This document shows, in pieces, positions 24,982 through 33,281 of a stretch of DNA of 40,186 nt. The notes under the pieces were generated by a model. The model was not told the origin of the DNA and did no database searches. It saw only the letters and a program-made list of their open reading frames with translations. Position 1 is the stretch's first letter. The number at the start of each line of letters is the position of its first letter. Position numbers and translations under genes: made by a program. Source of the DNA: an uncultured Prevotella sp. GTDB lineage: Bacteria; Bacteroidota; Bacteroidia; Bacteroidales; Bacteroidaceae. The DNA is taken from assembly GCA_944321645.1 (NCBI GenBank), contig CALUMB010000015.1:1-40186 (forward strand), given 5' to 3'.

Positions 24982-26034
24982 ATGGAGCAGCAGGCTAAGA
25001 TAAAGCAAATAGACTTTTCAAAAATTTTTAAGGCAGCGCTAAAGCACAAGCGGCTTTATTTATACACCATCCCCGGGGCGTTTGTATTGGCATGCTTCAT
25101 TATACTTTCTGTGCCTCGATATTATACTTGCACAGTTGAGCTAGCTCCCGAAACATCGAGCATGAGTTCCAATTCGCTTGGTGACATTGCATCGTCGTTT
25201 GGGTTGAACCTTGGGAGTAGCATGGCCGGAAGTGATGCAATATTCCCTGAATTGTACCCGCAGCTCATGCAATCTGTTGATTTCCGCTCAAGTTTGTTCG
25301 ATATTCCGGTTAAAACCATCGACGGTGAGATAAGCGCTACCTATTATGATTATTTGGCAAATCACCAAAGGGAGCCTTGGTGGTCTGCCATCATTCGTGG
25401 CGTAAGAAATGCCATTGGCAGTTTGCTTCCCACAGACGACATGGGGATGGGCGACAACGGCAAGGTAAACCCATTTATGCTGACAAGGGAGCAAAAGAGC
25501 ATAAACGACGCGATTGGCAAGAAAATAGCATGTTCAGTCGATAAGAAAACATACGTGATTTCACTTTCTGTGACAGACCAAGACCCGCTTGTGTGTGCCG
25601 TGATGGCCGATTCCGTGAAAAACAGGCTGCAGCTTTTCATAACAAACTATAGAACCAATAAGGCCAATATCGACCTAAAATATACCGAGGCTCTTTATGA
25701 CAAGGCTAAAAGTGAATATGAAGAAGCCCGGGGTAAGTATGCCGCCTTTTCGGATGAGAACAACAACCTCATCTTGCAAAGCGTAAAGTCAAAACTTGAC
25801 GATCTTGAAAACGATATGCAGTTGAAGTTCAACAATTATAGCGCAATGGTTTCCCAGTTGCAGCTCGCACGCGCAAAGGTGCAGGAACGCACTCCGGTAT
25901 TCACGACGCTCCAATCGGCTACGGTCCCGTTGAAGCCGTCAGGGCCAAAGCGAATGATTTTTGTTGCTTTTATAACTTTTGTTTCCTTTTTTGCCACAAC
26001 GATATATTTGGCTTACAAAGAAAAATGCTTTTAG
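24982..26034 (+). CDS. Wzz-type chain-length determinant
   Basis: A 350-residue polysaccharide co-polymerase. The first membrane helix is near 30-48 (TIPGAFVLACFIIL). It is followed by a periplasmic domain with a predicted coiled coil near 225-295 (KYTEALYDKAKSEYEEARGKYAAF). The proline-rich PLKPSGPKR motif comes just before the second helix at about 322-342. The C-terminus ends a few residues later, so no Wzc-type tyrosine kinase domain is attached. It would set polymer length together with the polymerase gene 18 bp downstream. A 77-bp AT-rich gap separates it from the flippase gene. Confidence 0.88.
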   Translation: MEQQAKIKQIDFSKIFKAALKHKRLYLYTIPGAFVLACFIILSVPRYYTCTVELAPETSSMSSNSLGDIASSFGLNLGSSMAGSDAIFPELYPQLMQSVDFRSSLFDIPVKTIDGEISATYYDYLANHQREPWWSAIIRGVRNAIGSLLPTDDMGMGDNGKVNPFMLTREQKSINDAIGKKIACSVDKKTYVISLSVTDQDPLVCAVMADSVKNRLQLFITNYRTNKANIDLKYTEALYDKAKSEYEEARGKYAAFSDENNNLILQSVKSKLDDLENDMQLKFNNYSAMVSQLQLARAKVQERTPVFTTLQSATVPLKPSGPKRMIFVAFITFVSFFATTIYLAYKEKCF

Positions 26035-26052
26035 TCTATTAAGGCTCGGCAC

Positions 26053-27096
26053 ATGATTTTATTTTTGCTTACAATACAAATCCTTATTTTCCTTTTTTCG
26101 TTGATTGAGGAAAGGACTTTGAAGTACAATAAGCCGGTTTACATCGTGACCGGCATTGTGCTTATATTGTATGCCGGCCTTAAAGAAGTTGGGTTCGACA
26201 AAGATTCCGAAACATACGAATATTATTTCACCCACTATTACGACGACAGCATGTTGCTTAGCGTGGAATATTCGTTTCGCCTATTGTCGATGTTGGGGAG
26301 TTTTATCTATGATGACGTACACGTTATATTCCTGATTTATGCCGGGCTTGCCGTGACGATCAAGTTCTACGCTTTCCGTCGGCTGTCTGATTGTGTATAC
26401 TTGCCGCTGGTGGTTTACCTTGGGTATTTCTTCATCTTCCACGAAATGACCCAAATCCGTGCGAGTGTAGTGGCCAGCCTCGTTTTGCTTATGATTATTC
26501 CTTTGGCGGAAGGCCGTAAGAAAATGGCTGCGCTGCTGCTATGTGCGGCAGTTTTTTTCCATTATTCGGCCATTGCGCTCATCCCAATGCTGTTTTTAAG
26601 CAACAAGGAAATGGGCAAGAAGGCTCGCGCTGTTTGGGCAATGGTAATACCATTGGCATACGCGATATGTTTGGCCGGGGTCAGTTTTGTCTTTAGCTTG
26701 TCTATTCCTTACATCGGCGACAAACTCCAGGCGTACCAGACATTGCGCGACCAAGGCGTAATTGGCGATGAAATAAATGTTTTCAATGCCATTCTCCTTG
26801 TTACGATAGCGGCCTATTTTTATTGCATCTATTTTTACGACACTATTGCCCTTCGCTGCAAATACTTGCCGCTTATCATAAAGATGACGGGCATTTCAAT
26901 CTTCCTTTTCGTCACGCTGTCGTTCATCCCCGTGGTGGCATACAGGGTGTATGCCCTTTATGGCATTGCGAACATACTCCTCTTCACGTGCATTTACTAT
27001 ACCATCAAGCCCGACTGGCTTGGCAAGTGTGTGGTTGGCACGATAGGCATCACGCTGTTTTTAATCAATGTTTTTTTCACTAAGTTACTTGAATAG
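26053..27096 (+). CDS. EpsG family O-antigen/capsule polymerase
   Basis: A 347-residue integral membrane protein with about 10 hydrophobic segments. It matches the EpsG group of Wzy-like polymerases: GLKEVGFDKDSETYEYYF near 40-57, FHEMTQIRASVVASL near 135-149 and FFHYSAIALIPMLFL near 170-184. It would join lipid-linked repeat units on the outer face of the inner membrane. It follows Wzz by 18 bp. The other candidate polymerases one might expect are absent, which supports this role. Confidence 0.85.
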   Translation: MILFLLTIQILIFLFSLIEERTLKYNKPVYIVTGIVLILYAGLKEVGFDKDSETYEYYFTHYYDDSMLLSVEYSFRLLSMLGSFIYDDVHVIFLIYAGLAVTIKFYAFRRLSDCVYLPLVVYLGYFFIFHEMTQIRASVVASLVLLMIIPLAEGRKKMAALLLCAAVFFHYSAIALIPMLFLSNKEMGKKARAVWAMVIPLAYAICLAGVSFVFSLSIPYIGDKLQAYQTLRDQGVIGDEINVFNAILLVTIAAYFYCIYFYDTIALRCKYLPLIIKMTGISIFLFVTLSFIPVVAYRVYALYGIANILLFTCIYYTIKPDWLGKCVVGTIGITLFLINVFFTKLLE

Positions 27097-27137
27097 TCCG
27101 GCATGGGCGGAAGTTTGCGCCTGCGCCTAAAAATCTA

Positions 27138-28037
27138 ATGTTGTATATGGCAAACGAATTGTTGAAAAAGAGCATCATATTATTTGACTCAATAATTGGC
27201 GAAGGCGTGAAACTTTATGGCCGCACGTTGGCCAAGACGCCGGCGTGCGGGGTGAACACAGGCTACAGAAAAGAGAAAGTGGTTGTCACCCTCACGAGTT
27301 ATGGCCGCCGTGTTGGGGCGGTGCTTCCTTTCACCATACTGTCTCTGCTTAGGCAGACTTACAAGCCCGACGTTGTGGTGCTATGGCTCGACAGCGACAA
27401 TTGGAGCGAAAGCAACCTGCCTGCTTCCTTGGATAGGCTCCGGCAGGCTGGGCTGACGATAGCTTTTTGTGACGATATAAAGTCATATAAAAAGTTTGTG
27501 CCGTCTTTGGAGGCTTACCCTGACGACTTGATAGTCACGGTGGACGACGATTTTTATTATGCAAGCGATTTTCTTGAACGCCTGGTGAAAGCTCATAAAA
27601 GCAATCCAAACATGATACACACCCACCGGGCGCATAGGCCAACGTTTGCTGCCGATGGCACATTGCGGCCATACAACGAGTGGGATTTGTTGATATATGG
27701 CACCGGCGGGGGGCCTGTTTTCGCCACCACAGGCGGCGGATGTATTTTTAAGCGTGGGATGCTCCATGCCGACATAACCAACCGCAGCCTTTTTTCAAGC
27801 CTGTGTCCCACGGCAGACGACGTGTGGTTTTATTTTATGTCAATACTTAAGGGAACGCGCACGGCGGTGTTGCCAAAGCAGCCATACACGATGATTCCGC
27901 TCGACAACTTCTACCAGCTCACCCACAAGCATGCCAACCTTGCATCGGTCAATTGCGGCGAGTCGTTCAACGATGTCCAGATAAGGAACACGATGGAGCA
28001 CTACGGGCTTACCTCTTCCGACTTAATGCTTGAGTAA
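27138..28037 (+). CDS. Putative capsule glycosyltransferase
   Basis: A 299-residue protein. VVVTLTSYGRRVGAVLPFTILSLL near 50-73, VVLWLDSDNW and LIVTVDDDFYYASDFL (with the metal-binding DDD) are typical of a small family of bacterial glycosyltransferases. There is no signal peptide. It lies 41 bp after the polymerase gene. Its last 29 bp overlap the end of the next, minus-strand glycosyltransferase gene. An alternative start is the ATG at 27147. The sugar donor is unknown. Confidence 0.8.
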   Translation: MLYMANELLKKSIILFDSIIGEGVKLYGRTLAKTPACGVNTGYRKEKVVVTLTSYGRRVGAVLPFTILSLLRQTYKPDVVVLWLDSDNWSESNLPASLDRLRQAGLTIAFCDDIKSYKKFVPSLEAYPDDLIVTVDDDFYYASDFLERLVKAHKSNPNMIHTHRAHRPTFAADGTLRPYNEWDLLIYGTGGGPVFATTGGGCIFKRGMLHADITNRSLFSSLCPTADDVWFYFMSILKGTRTAVLPKQPYTMIPLDNFYQLTHKHANLASVNCGESFNDVQIRNTMEHYGLTSSDLMLE

Positions 28038-28992
28038 AGTCGGCGTGGGTCACGCTGTCTTTGTGCAAAGAATCGCGCAACACATCACGCATCAGTCTGA
28101 TGCCTTTGCCAAAGCCAATGTCTTTACGCTTGCCTAACAGCAGCGAGACATATACAAAGTTGGCCATTGCCCATGCGGCATAGAATGCATCCGGGGAGTT
28201 CTGCCTCATGTCGATGAAGCGGTTTAGGTAGTGGATGTATATTTTTCCGGCGTTGGACTTGTTCGCCGTGGACGCACTTACCTTATGGTATATCTTCGAC
28301 CTTGGCACGCAGGCCATCGCGCGGCGTTCTTTTTTCATCCTCAGGCAAAAGTTGAAGTCTTCTTCTCCAAAGAAAAACCTTTCTGTGAACAAGCCCCCGT
28401 CCTCCAAGAGTATTTTCGTGTCGAAGTATAATGCGCACCCTGTCACGAATGTAATCGGGATTGATTCGCGCCTGCCGACAGACTCCACGCGCTCTTTGGC
28501 AAAGTAATATTTCCTCATGCCCAGCGACAAACGTCCGCCGCAGTTCCAGACCATGCTGCGGTCGGAAGCGTAGCAAATCATGGGCGTCAGCACTTGCACG
28601 TCCGGGTGGTTGGCCGAAAACCCATCGAGCACGTCGAGAAAGTCAGGCTCTACTATCGTGTCGTTGTTCAGGAGCAACGCCTTTTCCGGCATCACGTCCG
28701 ACAACAGTCGAAGTGCTTCGTTGTTGCCTTTGGCAAAGCCTAAGTTCTCTTTGCTCAGGCACAACACGCATTCTCGTGGCTGCGGCATTGTGCGCAGTCT
28801 GTCGCCGGCGGCAACTCTGCGCGTCGTGATGCCGTTTTCTGCGAGGAAAGTGCTTATGCTATCCGGCGAGCCGTCTGTCGAGCCGTTGTCCATCACTATG
28901 GCAAAAAAGTCCGAAGTCGAGGCATAAAGCGACTGCAGGCACTCTATCGTGTCTTTATGCCCGTTCCAGTTTAAGATTATAATTGCTGTCAT
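28009..28992 (-). CDS. Glycosyltransferase family 2 (rhamnosyltransferase-like)
   Basis: A 327-residue GT2 enzyme of the WbbL/rhamnosyltransferase type. It starts TAIIILNWNGHKDTIECLQSL, with VMDNGSTDGS near 32-41, ALLLNNDTIVEPDFL for the donor/metal site, and FFFGEEDFNFCLRMKKE as the acid-base segment. It runs opposite to the genes on its left and overlaps the end of the preceding gene by 29 bp. The acetyltransferase gene upstream on the same strand ends 40 bp away, so the two form a minus-strand unit. The sugar is not determinable. Confidence 0.87.
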   Translation of the reverse strand: MTAIIILNWNGHKDTIECLQSLYASTSDFFAIVMDNGSTDGSPDSISTFLAENGITTRRVAAGDRLRTMPQPRECVLCLSKENLGFAKGNNEALRLLSDVMPEKALLLNNDTIVEPDFLDVLDGFSANHPDVQVLTPMICYASDRSMVWNCGGRLSLGMRKYYFAKERVESVGRRESIPITFVTGCALYFDTKILLEDGGLFTERFFFGEEDFNFCLRMKKERRAMACVPRSKIYHKVSASTANKSNAGKIYIHYLNRFIDMRQNSPDAFYAAWAMANFVYVSLLLGKRKDIGFGKGIRLMRDVLRDSLHKDSVTHADFTQALSRKR

Positions 28993-29032
28993 TCCTTGTG
29001 GGTCGTTTTCTTGTTTCTGTCTGTTTCCTGTC

Positions 29033-29578
29033 TTATTTTCTGCGTTTTATCACTTTTGCCGGATTCCCTCCAACTACGCTGTATTGTGGAATGTCCTTCG
29101 TCACCACGGCTCCGGCGGCTACGATGCAGCCCTGGCCGATTCGCCGTCCTGGGGTGACAATGGCTCTGGCTCCAATCCAGCAGTCGTCTTCTATCCTGAT
29201 TGGTGCGCAGTCTTGCATTCCTTGCATATACATTGGAGTCTCTGTATTGGCGAACTTATGGTTGTCGCGTGCCATATATACTTGTGGCCCCATCATCACG
29301 TATTCGCCTATTATGGCGTTGTTTGGAATTGTGCAATCATCGCCAATGCCACTGTAATTGCCTATTTCCACATATTTCCCGGTGCCAAAGTAGGCCCTTT
29401 TGCCTATTGTGGATACCTTGCCGCAGTGCTTGAAGATGCCTTTGGCGCACAATATCCTGAAGTTGTTGGATATTTTGCCGAGAACGGGAACGCTCTTCCT
29501 TGGCAGGTGTGTAGCCAGTCCGTAGTATAAAGCCAGGCAGAGCAGCCGCCTGATTTCTTTAGTGGGTTGCATTTTCAT
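29033..29578 (-). CDS. Left-handed beta-helix acyltransferase
   Basis: A 181-residue hexapeptide-repeat transferase. The repeats begin near 70 ([25 protein letters not shown]). The active-site loop DNHKFAN carries the catalytic His, followed by [38 protein letters not shown] and the closing [11 protein letters not shown]. It resembles the maltose/serine O-acetyltransferase group and most likely acetylates a capsule sugar. The start at 29578 is set by a perfect promoter whose -7 box ends at 29603; the longer frame starting at 29665 would begin upstream of it. Confidence 0.9.
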   Translation of the reverse strand: MKMQPTKEIRRLLCLALYYGLATHLPRKSVPVLGKISNNFRILCAKGIFKHCGKVSTIGKRAYFGTGKYVEIGNYSGIGDDCTIPNNAIIGEYVMMGPQVYMARDNHKFANTETPMYMQGMQDCAPIRIEDDCWIGARAIVTPGRRIGQGCIVAAGAVVTKDIPQYSVVGGNPAKVIKRRK

Positions 29579-29602
29579 TGCTCGTGTATTCTGTATTATT
29601 TG

Positions 29603-29634
29603 CAAAAGTAATAAAAAACGGGCAGGCAGCCAAA
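29603..29634 (-). promoter_or_regulatory. Promoter of the acetyltransferase/glycosyltransferase unit
   Basis: On the minus strand TTTG (29634-29631), a 20-nt spacer and TACTTTTG (29610-29603), a perfect match. The leader to the ATG at 29578 is about 20 nt. Confidence 0.82.
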
Positions 29635-29814
29635 TCATCTTTGCTTTATTATTAGAAACTGTCATGGCCGTTTCCCCGTTGCTTGTGGGTGGGTGCTTGC
29701 CATTGCTTGGCTTGTTTCGGTGGCTTTGCCAAGCATACCCGCATTAACTTTTTTAACTTAACAGTGCGCAAATTGGTCGCCTTTTTATAACGTGTTGACG
29801 CCCAGTGCGTTGCA

Positions 29815-29902
29815 GCAGGTGCCGTTTCGCATTCCAAAACGGCCTGTTTTGCATTGCGAAACGGCACGAACTGGAAGCCAAAATGGCCTGTCTTGCAATG
29901 CA
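29815..29902 (-). repeat. 22-bp palindromic array, copy 3 (4 units, reverse orientation)
   Basis: Units start (plus-strand numbering) at 29815, 29837, 29859 and 29881. The flanks show the element is inverted relative to copies 1 and 2. GAAGTTGCATTGCA lies at 29907-29894 on the minus strand, and GTCAA lies at 29799-29795, 7 nt past the array when read on the minus strand. A 13-bp perfect stem (29819-29831 with 29855-29867) spans the first two units. Confidence 0.9.
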
Positions 29903-30082
29903 ACTTCCCCCGATGTTAAATTTGTGGGGGCTTTGGCCGCGTTTTAGTTGCAGGATTTTAAGTATCTAACCCGCCCTTTTGCCATGCTAATCGTGTTCCC
30001 GTTGTTTAGCGGCAAAATGGGAGGCGGGTTGTTGGCTGCTGTGCTAAAATATGCCACTGTTGTAAAAAAAACAATTTACGGG

Positions 30083-30113
30083 GTTAATATTTTATGAAAA
30101 TATTGTACCTTTG
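30083..30113 (+). promoter_or_regulatory. Promoter of the second plus-strand capsule unit
   Basis: TACCTTTG at 30106-30113 is a perfect -7 box; GTTA at 30083-30086 lies 19 nt upstream and is a weak -33 match. The glycosyltransferase starts at 30180. Confidence 0.55.
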
Positions 30114-30179
30114 TACCGCTAAAATCGTTAATACTCCTAATGTAGGACATCAAGCATGATGGTTTAACAAGCGACATTC

Positions 30180-30995
30180 ATGGAAGAAAAACTCGTCTCC
30201 GTCATAATGCCAACATACAACACCGGCAGGATTCTGTCGGAAAGCATAGATAGCATACTTGCCCAGACATATCCAAATTTTGAGCTTTTAATTGCCGACG
30301 ACAAGTCTGACGACGAGGTTACATTGTCGATACTGAAGCATTACGAGCAAAAGGACAGCAGGATAAAGATAGTGTATCTTGACGAAAACCGTGGAGCGGG
30401 GTATGCCCGCAACAAGGCGATAGAGGCGGCCAGGGGCAGGTATATAGCTTTTTGCGACAGCGACGACCGCTGGTTTCCCACCAAACTTGAGAAGCAAGTT
30501 GGCTTCATCGAGTCTAAAGGGTGCTGCCTTATATATTCTTCTTATATAATTTGCAGCCAGGATGGAACGGAAACCGGCATATTTGTCGCGCCGCGCGTCG
30601 TGACATACGGTGGCATGAAGCGCGACGACAAGGTCGGCTGCCTCACGGCTCTTTACGACACTGTGCCTTTTGGCAAGTTCTATTTCCCGCTGCTCCGCAA
30701 GCGGCAGGATTGGGCTATGTTCATCCTGCTTCTGCAAAAGTGCAGGATTGCATACGGCATGAAAGAGCCGCTGGCTTACTACCGCCTGCGAACGAACTCG
30801 CTGTCGAGCAACAAGAGGTCGCTTGTGAAGTTCAACATCAATGTCTACCATAAGGTGCTCGGCTTCTCGGTGGCTAAGTCTTATCTTTATTTCGCCTTCA
30901 TATTCTTGCCTACATACATGGTAAAGACAATAAAGCGCAAGATTGACAGCAAAATTTTCCTTAGCCGGAACATGGTGAAAAAGGAGCCTGCCTGA
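30180..30995 (+). CDS. Glycosyltransferase family 2
   Basis: A 271-residue GT2 enzyme with all the family landmarks: LVSVIMPTYNTGRILSESI near 5-23, LLIADDKSDDEV near 36-47, GAGYARNKAIEAARGRYIAF near 72-91, and FCDSDDRW with the DxD-type metal motif. The C-terminal part contains a hydrophobic stretch (SYLYFAFIFLPTYMV) that could associate with the membrane. It has its own promoter, separated from the left part of the capsule locus by the array copy 3. The donor sugar is unknown. Confidence 0.88.
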   Translation: MEEKLVSVIMPTYNTGRILSESIDSILAQTYPNFELLIADDKSDDEVTLSILKHYEQKDSRIKIVYLDENRGAGYARNKAIEAARGRYIAFCDSDDRWFPTKLEKQVGFIESKGCCLIYSSYIICSQDGTETGIFVAPRVVTYGGMKRDDKVGCLTALYDTVPFGKFYFPLLRKRQDWAMFILLLQKCRIAYGMKEPLAYYRLRTNSLSSNKRSLVKFNINVYHKVLGFSVAKSYLYFAFIFLPTYMVKTIKRKIDSKIFLSRNMVKKEPA

Positions 30996-31160
30996 ACGTT
31001 CCTGCTTGCCGTTCCCATTTGTATGGCAATCCCATGAATGCTGTTTTTGTGGGATATGCATCGGTGCGCTGGGTGCGGAGCCTGTTAAAGTAACAAATTG
31101 ACCTGTTCACATAATAAACAAATGATATTTCAGTTATATTAAATAAAAAGACAGACTTTC

Positions 31161-32282
31161 ATGGCTCAATATCTGCTCTATATCTTAGGCTCTTTCGCTG
31201 TCAGCATGGTGTGCGGCTTCTTGGCCATACCAATGATTGTGCGGTTTTGCAAGAAAAAGAACTTGTACGACCAGCCCGGCACGCGCAAGATACATAAGTG
31301 TGGGGTGCCGCGGCTTGGGGGCACGTGCTTCCTGCCGAGTATGCTGTTGGCGTTCCTCATCGCCATGCTTACGCTAAATGGGGCCGTGCAGGGCAATGAG
31401 ATTACAATCAGCCTTTGGTCTGTCTGCTTTTTCGTCAGTCTCCTGCTGGTTTATGCCGTTGGCCTTATCGACGACGTTGTCGGGCTTAAGCCTGCTTCTA
31501 AGTTTGTTGTGCAGGTGGTGGCAGCGTCGCTGCTGCCCGCCTCCGGGCTATACATTAATAATATGTATGGTTTCCTCGGCATATATGAGCTGCCGTATTA
31601 TGTTGGTGCGCCACTGACCGTGTTTGCCATTGTCTTCATCGACAACGCGATGAACCTTATCGACGGCATCGACGGCCTTTCGGGTGGCCTTTCGCTCATT
31701 GCCCTCGGCGGCTTCCTGTATTGCTTTGCCCGCGAAGGCGTGTGGACATATTGCATACTGATTGCCGGGCTTATGGGCGTGCTCGTGGCTTTTTTGTACT
31801 TCAACATTACTGGTGGGAAAAACAATAAGATGAAAATCTTCATGGGCGACTCGGGTAGCCTCACCCTCGGCTTCATCCTTGGCTTCCTTTTGGTCAAGTT
31901 CTCCATGGACAATCCGCTGGTTATGCCATACAGGCGCGACAGCCTTATGTTGTCATATACGTTGTTGGCCATTCCCATCCTCGACGTCGTGCGGGTGATT
32001 ATCGTGCGCACGCTCCACCGTAAGCCGATATTCGGGGCTGACAAAAACCACATCCACCACAAGCTGATGCGCACTGGCATGACCCAGCACCAGGCACTTG
32101 TCTGCATTTTGGCCATGGCTGTGGGCTACATCGCGCTCAACCAGGCGTTGTTTGGCTTTTTCTATTTCAGCAGCGTCGTTGCCTTCGACATTGTTGTTTG
32201 GTTGGCCATACACTTTGTCATAAACCATTTTGTGAGCCGCAACGGGCAGAAAGTGTTCTCAAGCGAAGGTGGCAATGATTAA
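31161..32282 (+). CDS. WecA/MraY family phosphoglycosyl transferase
   Basis: A 373-residue polytopic enzyme of the polyprenyl-phosphate N-acetylhexosamine-1-phosphate transferase superfamily, with about 10-11 membrane helices. Hallmarks are LIDDVVGLKPASKF near 96-109, DNAMNLIDGIDGLSGG near 161-176, IFMGDSGSLTLGFILG near 227-242, and the C-terminal cytosolic DKNHIHHKLMRTG. It would transfer a sugar-phosphate (in WecA, GlcNAc-1-P) to undecaprenyl phosphate, the first step of capsule or O-antigen assembly. It overlaps the next gene by 8 bp. A 165-bp gap without a recognisable promoter precedes it. Confidence 0.93.
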   Translation: MAQYLLYILGSFAVSMVCGFLAIPMIVRFCKKKNLYDQPGTRKIHKCGVPRLGGTCFLPSMLLAFLIAMLTLNGAVQGNEITISLWSVCFFVSLLLVYAVGLIDDVVGLKPASKFVVQVVAASLLPASGLYINNMYGFLGIYELPYYVGAPLTVFAIVFIDNAMNLIDGIDGLSGGLSLIALGGFLYCFAREGVWTYCILIAGLMGVLVAFLYFNITGGKNNKMKIFMGDSGSLTLGFILGFLLVKFSMDNPLVMPYRRDSLMLSYTLLAIPILDVVRVIIVRTLHRKPIFGADKNHIHHKLMRTGMTQHQALVCILAMAVGYIALNQALFGFFYFSSVVAFDIVVWLAIHFVINHFVSRNGQKVFSSEGGND

Positions 32283-32850
32283 GAGACTGCTCGACATAAT
32301 AGGCTCTTTGGTGGGGCTTGTGGTTTTTTCGCCCGTGTTTCTCGCTGCATACGTCAGCCTGAAGCTGTCTGCCAGCGGGCCTGCCATTTATCGGCAAGAG
32401 CGCATCGGGCGCGGCGGGAAGCCTTTCTTCATATATAAGTTCAGGACGATGGTGGAGGATTCGGAAGTGGGCGGCATCCCGCTGTTGGCTGAAGAGAACG
32501 ACGTGAGGCTCACAAAGGTTGGGCGTTTCCTTCGTAGCCACCACCTCGACGAGTTGCCGCAGCTCTGGAACGTCCTCCGGGGCGATATGTCGTTTGTCGG
32601 ATACAGGCCGGAACGCAAGTACTTCATCGACAAGATAATGGAGATTCGCCCCGACTATGCCGAGCTATATAAAATCCGTCCGGGCATAACATCGTTTGCC
32701 ACACTCTACAACGGCTACACCAATACGATGGAAAAAATGATACGCCGCCTCGACCTCGACCTCGAATACCTGCGCAATATGTCGTTGGCAGAGGACATGA
32801 AGATTGTGGCCTGCACATTCTTCAGCATCGTTTCCGGCAGGAAAATTTAG
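32275..32850 (+). CDS. Monotopic sugar transferase (PglC/WcaJ type)
   Basis: A 191-residue bacterial sugar transferase of the small, PglC-like kind. It has an N-terminal reentrant hydrophobic helix (LLDIIGSLVGLVVFSPVFLA), then ERIGRGGKPFFIYKFRTM, and the catalytic segment LRSHHLDELPQLWNVLRGDMSFVGYRPER with the Asp-Glu dyad. It transfers a sugar-1-phosphate to undecaprenyl phosphate. The ATG at 32275 is preferred to a GTG two codons upstream; it overlaps the WecA-like gene by 8 bp. Having both phosphoglycosyl transferase types side by side is noteworthy. Confidence 0.92.
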   Translation: MIKRLLDIIGSLVGLVVFSPVFLAAYVSLKLSASGPAIYRQERIGRGGKPFFIYKFRTMVEDSEVGGIPLLAEENDVRLTKVGRFLRSHHLDELPQLWNVLRGDMSFVGYRPERKYFIDKIMEIRPDYAELYKIRPGITSFATLYNGYTNTMEKMIRRLDLDLEYLRNMSLAEDMKIVACTFFSIVSGRKI

Positions 32851-33003
32851 TCTGCCTTTCCGCTTCTTTCTCCCAAATACCTTGTTGTCTGGCAGTGTTG
32901 CCTGCCGCCATTCAAGCTTTGCATTATCCTGTTTGTTGGGTTAAAATATGAAAAAGGTTGCTTTTCCTGTATTTTTGGTACATAGACATTCGGATTTTCT
33001 TGA

Positions 33004-33011
33004 TAAATTTG
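33004..33011 (+). promoter_or_regulatory. Possible -7 box of the tat operon
   Basis: TAAATTTG matches TAnnTTTG and lies 82 bp before tatA. No TTTG at the right distance was found upstream, so support is partial. The 240-bp gap from the capsule gene is otherwise featureless. Confidence 0.45.
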
Positions 33012-33093
33012 CAAAGTGAAAAGCAAACCCACATTTGGCGTGGCAATTTGCGTTGCAACATAACATCAAACAAAATCAAGCACCAGATACTCT

Positions 33094-33267
33094 ATGTTAG
33101 GAACACCAGAGATTATTCTCATTGCGATAGTCGTGCTGCTTCTCTTTGGCGGCAAGAAGATTCCGGAGCTGATGAAGGGCATCGGCAAGGGCGTGAAGAG
33201 CTTCAAGGACGGCGTGAACGGCATTGCCGACGAGCCGCAGAAGCCTGAACAAAAGAAAGAGGAGTAG
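33094..33267 (+). CDS. tatA: Twin-arginine translocase subunit TatA
   Basis: A 57-residue single-span membrane protein. A short N-terminal helix (PEIILIAIVVLLLF) is followed by the TatA hallmark FGGKKIPELMKGIGKGVKSFKDG, the hinge and amphipathic helix, and a charged tail. It forms the translocation pore of the Tat system, which exports folded, cofactor-bearing proteins. It ends 14 bp before tatC. No TatB-like gene is present, so a minimal TatAC system is expected. It is shorter than most TatA proteins (often 60-90 residues). Confidence 0.93.
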   Translation: MLGTPEIILIAIVVLLLFGGKKIPELMKGIGKGVKSFKDGVNGIADEPQKPEQKKEE

Positions 33268-33281
33268 CGCGGCCGGTGGCG

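Larger units (their letters stand above)
29579..30179. other. Divergent intergenic region in the capsule locus
   Basis: About 600 bp holding the acetyltransferase promoter (29603-29634), array copy 3 with its flanks (about 29743-29908) and a promoter for the glycosyltransferase at 30180. The stretch 29910-30070 shows no gene, hairpin or repeat that I recognise. No invertible promoter repeats were seen. Confidence 0.65.

Noticed and set aside
29652-29903. Short reading frames running through the arrays (also 10952-11251 and 38241-38576, minus strand)
   Set aside because: They have Cys/Lys-rich translations produced by the repeat. 22 bp is not a multiple of three, and no ribosome-binding site or family resemblance was seen.
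29579-30179. Invertible capsule promoter (phase variation)
   Set aside because: Bacteroidales capsule loci often have promoters flanked by inverted repeats and a nearby invertase. No matching repeat pair flanking the promoters here was seen and no recombinase gene is present.
22366-32850. Capsule region as part of an integrated mobile island
   Set aside because: Composition differs, but no integrase, transposase, attachment-site repeats or tRNA/tmRNA 3' end duplication were found. Allelic exchange by recombination is a simpler reading.
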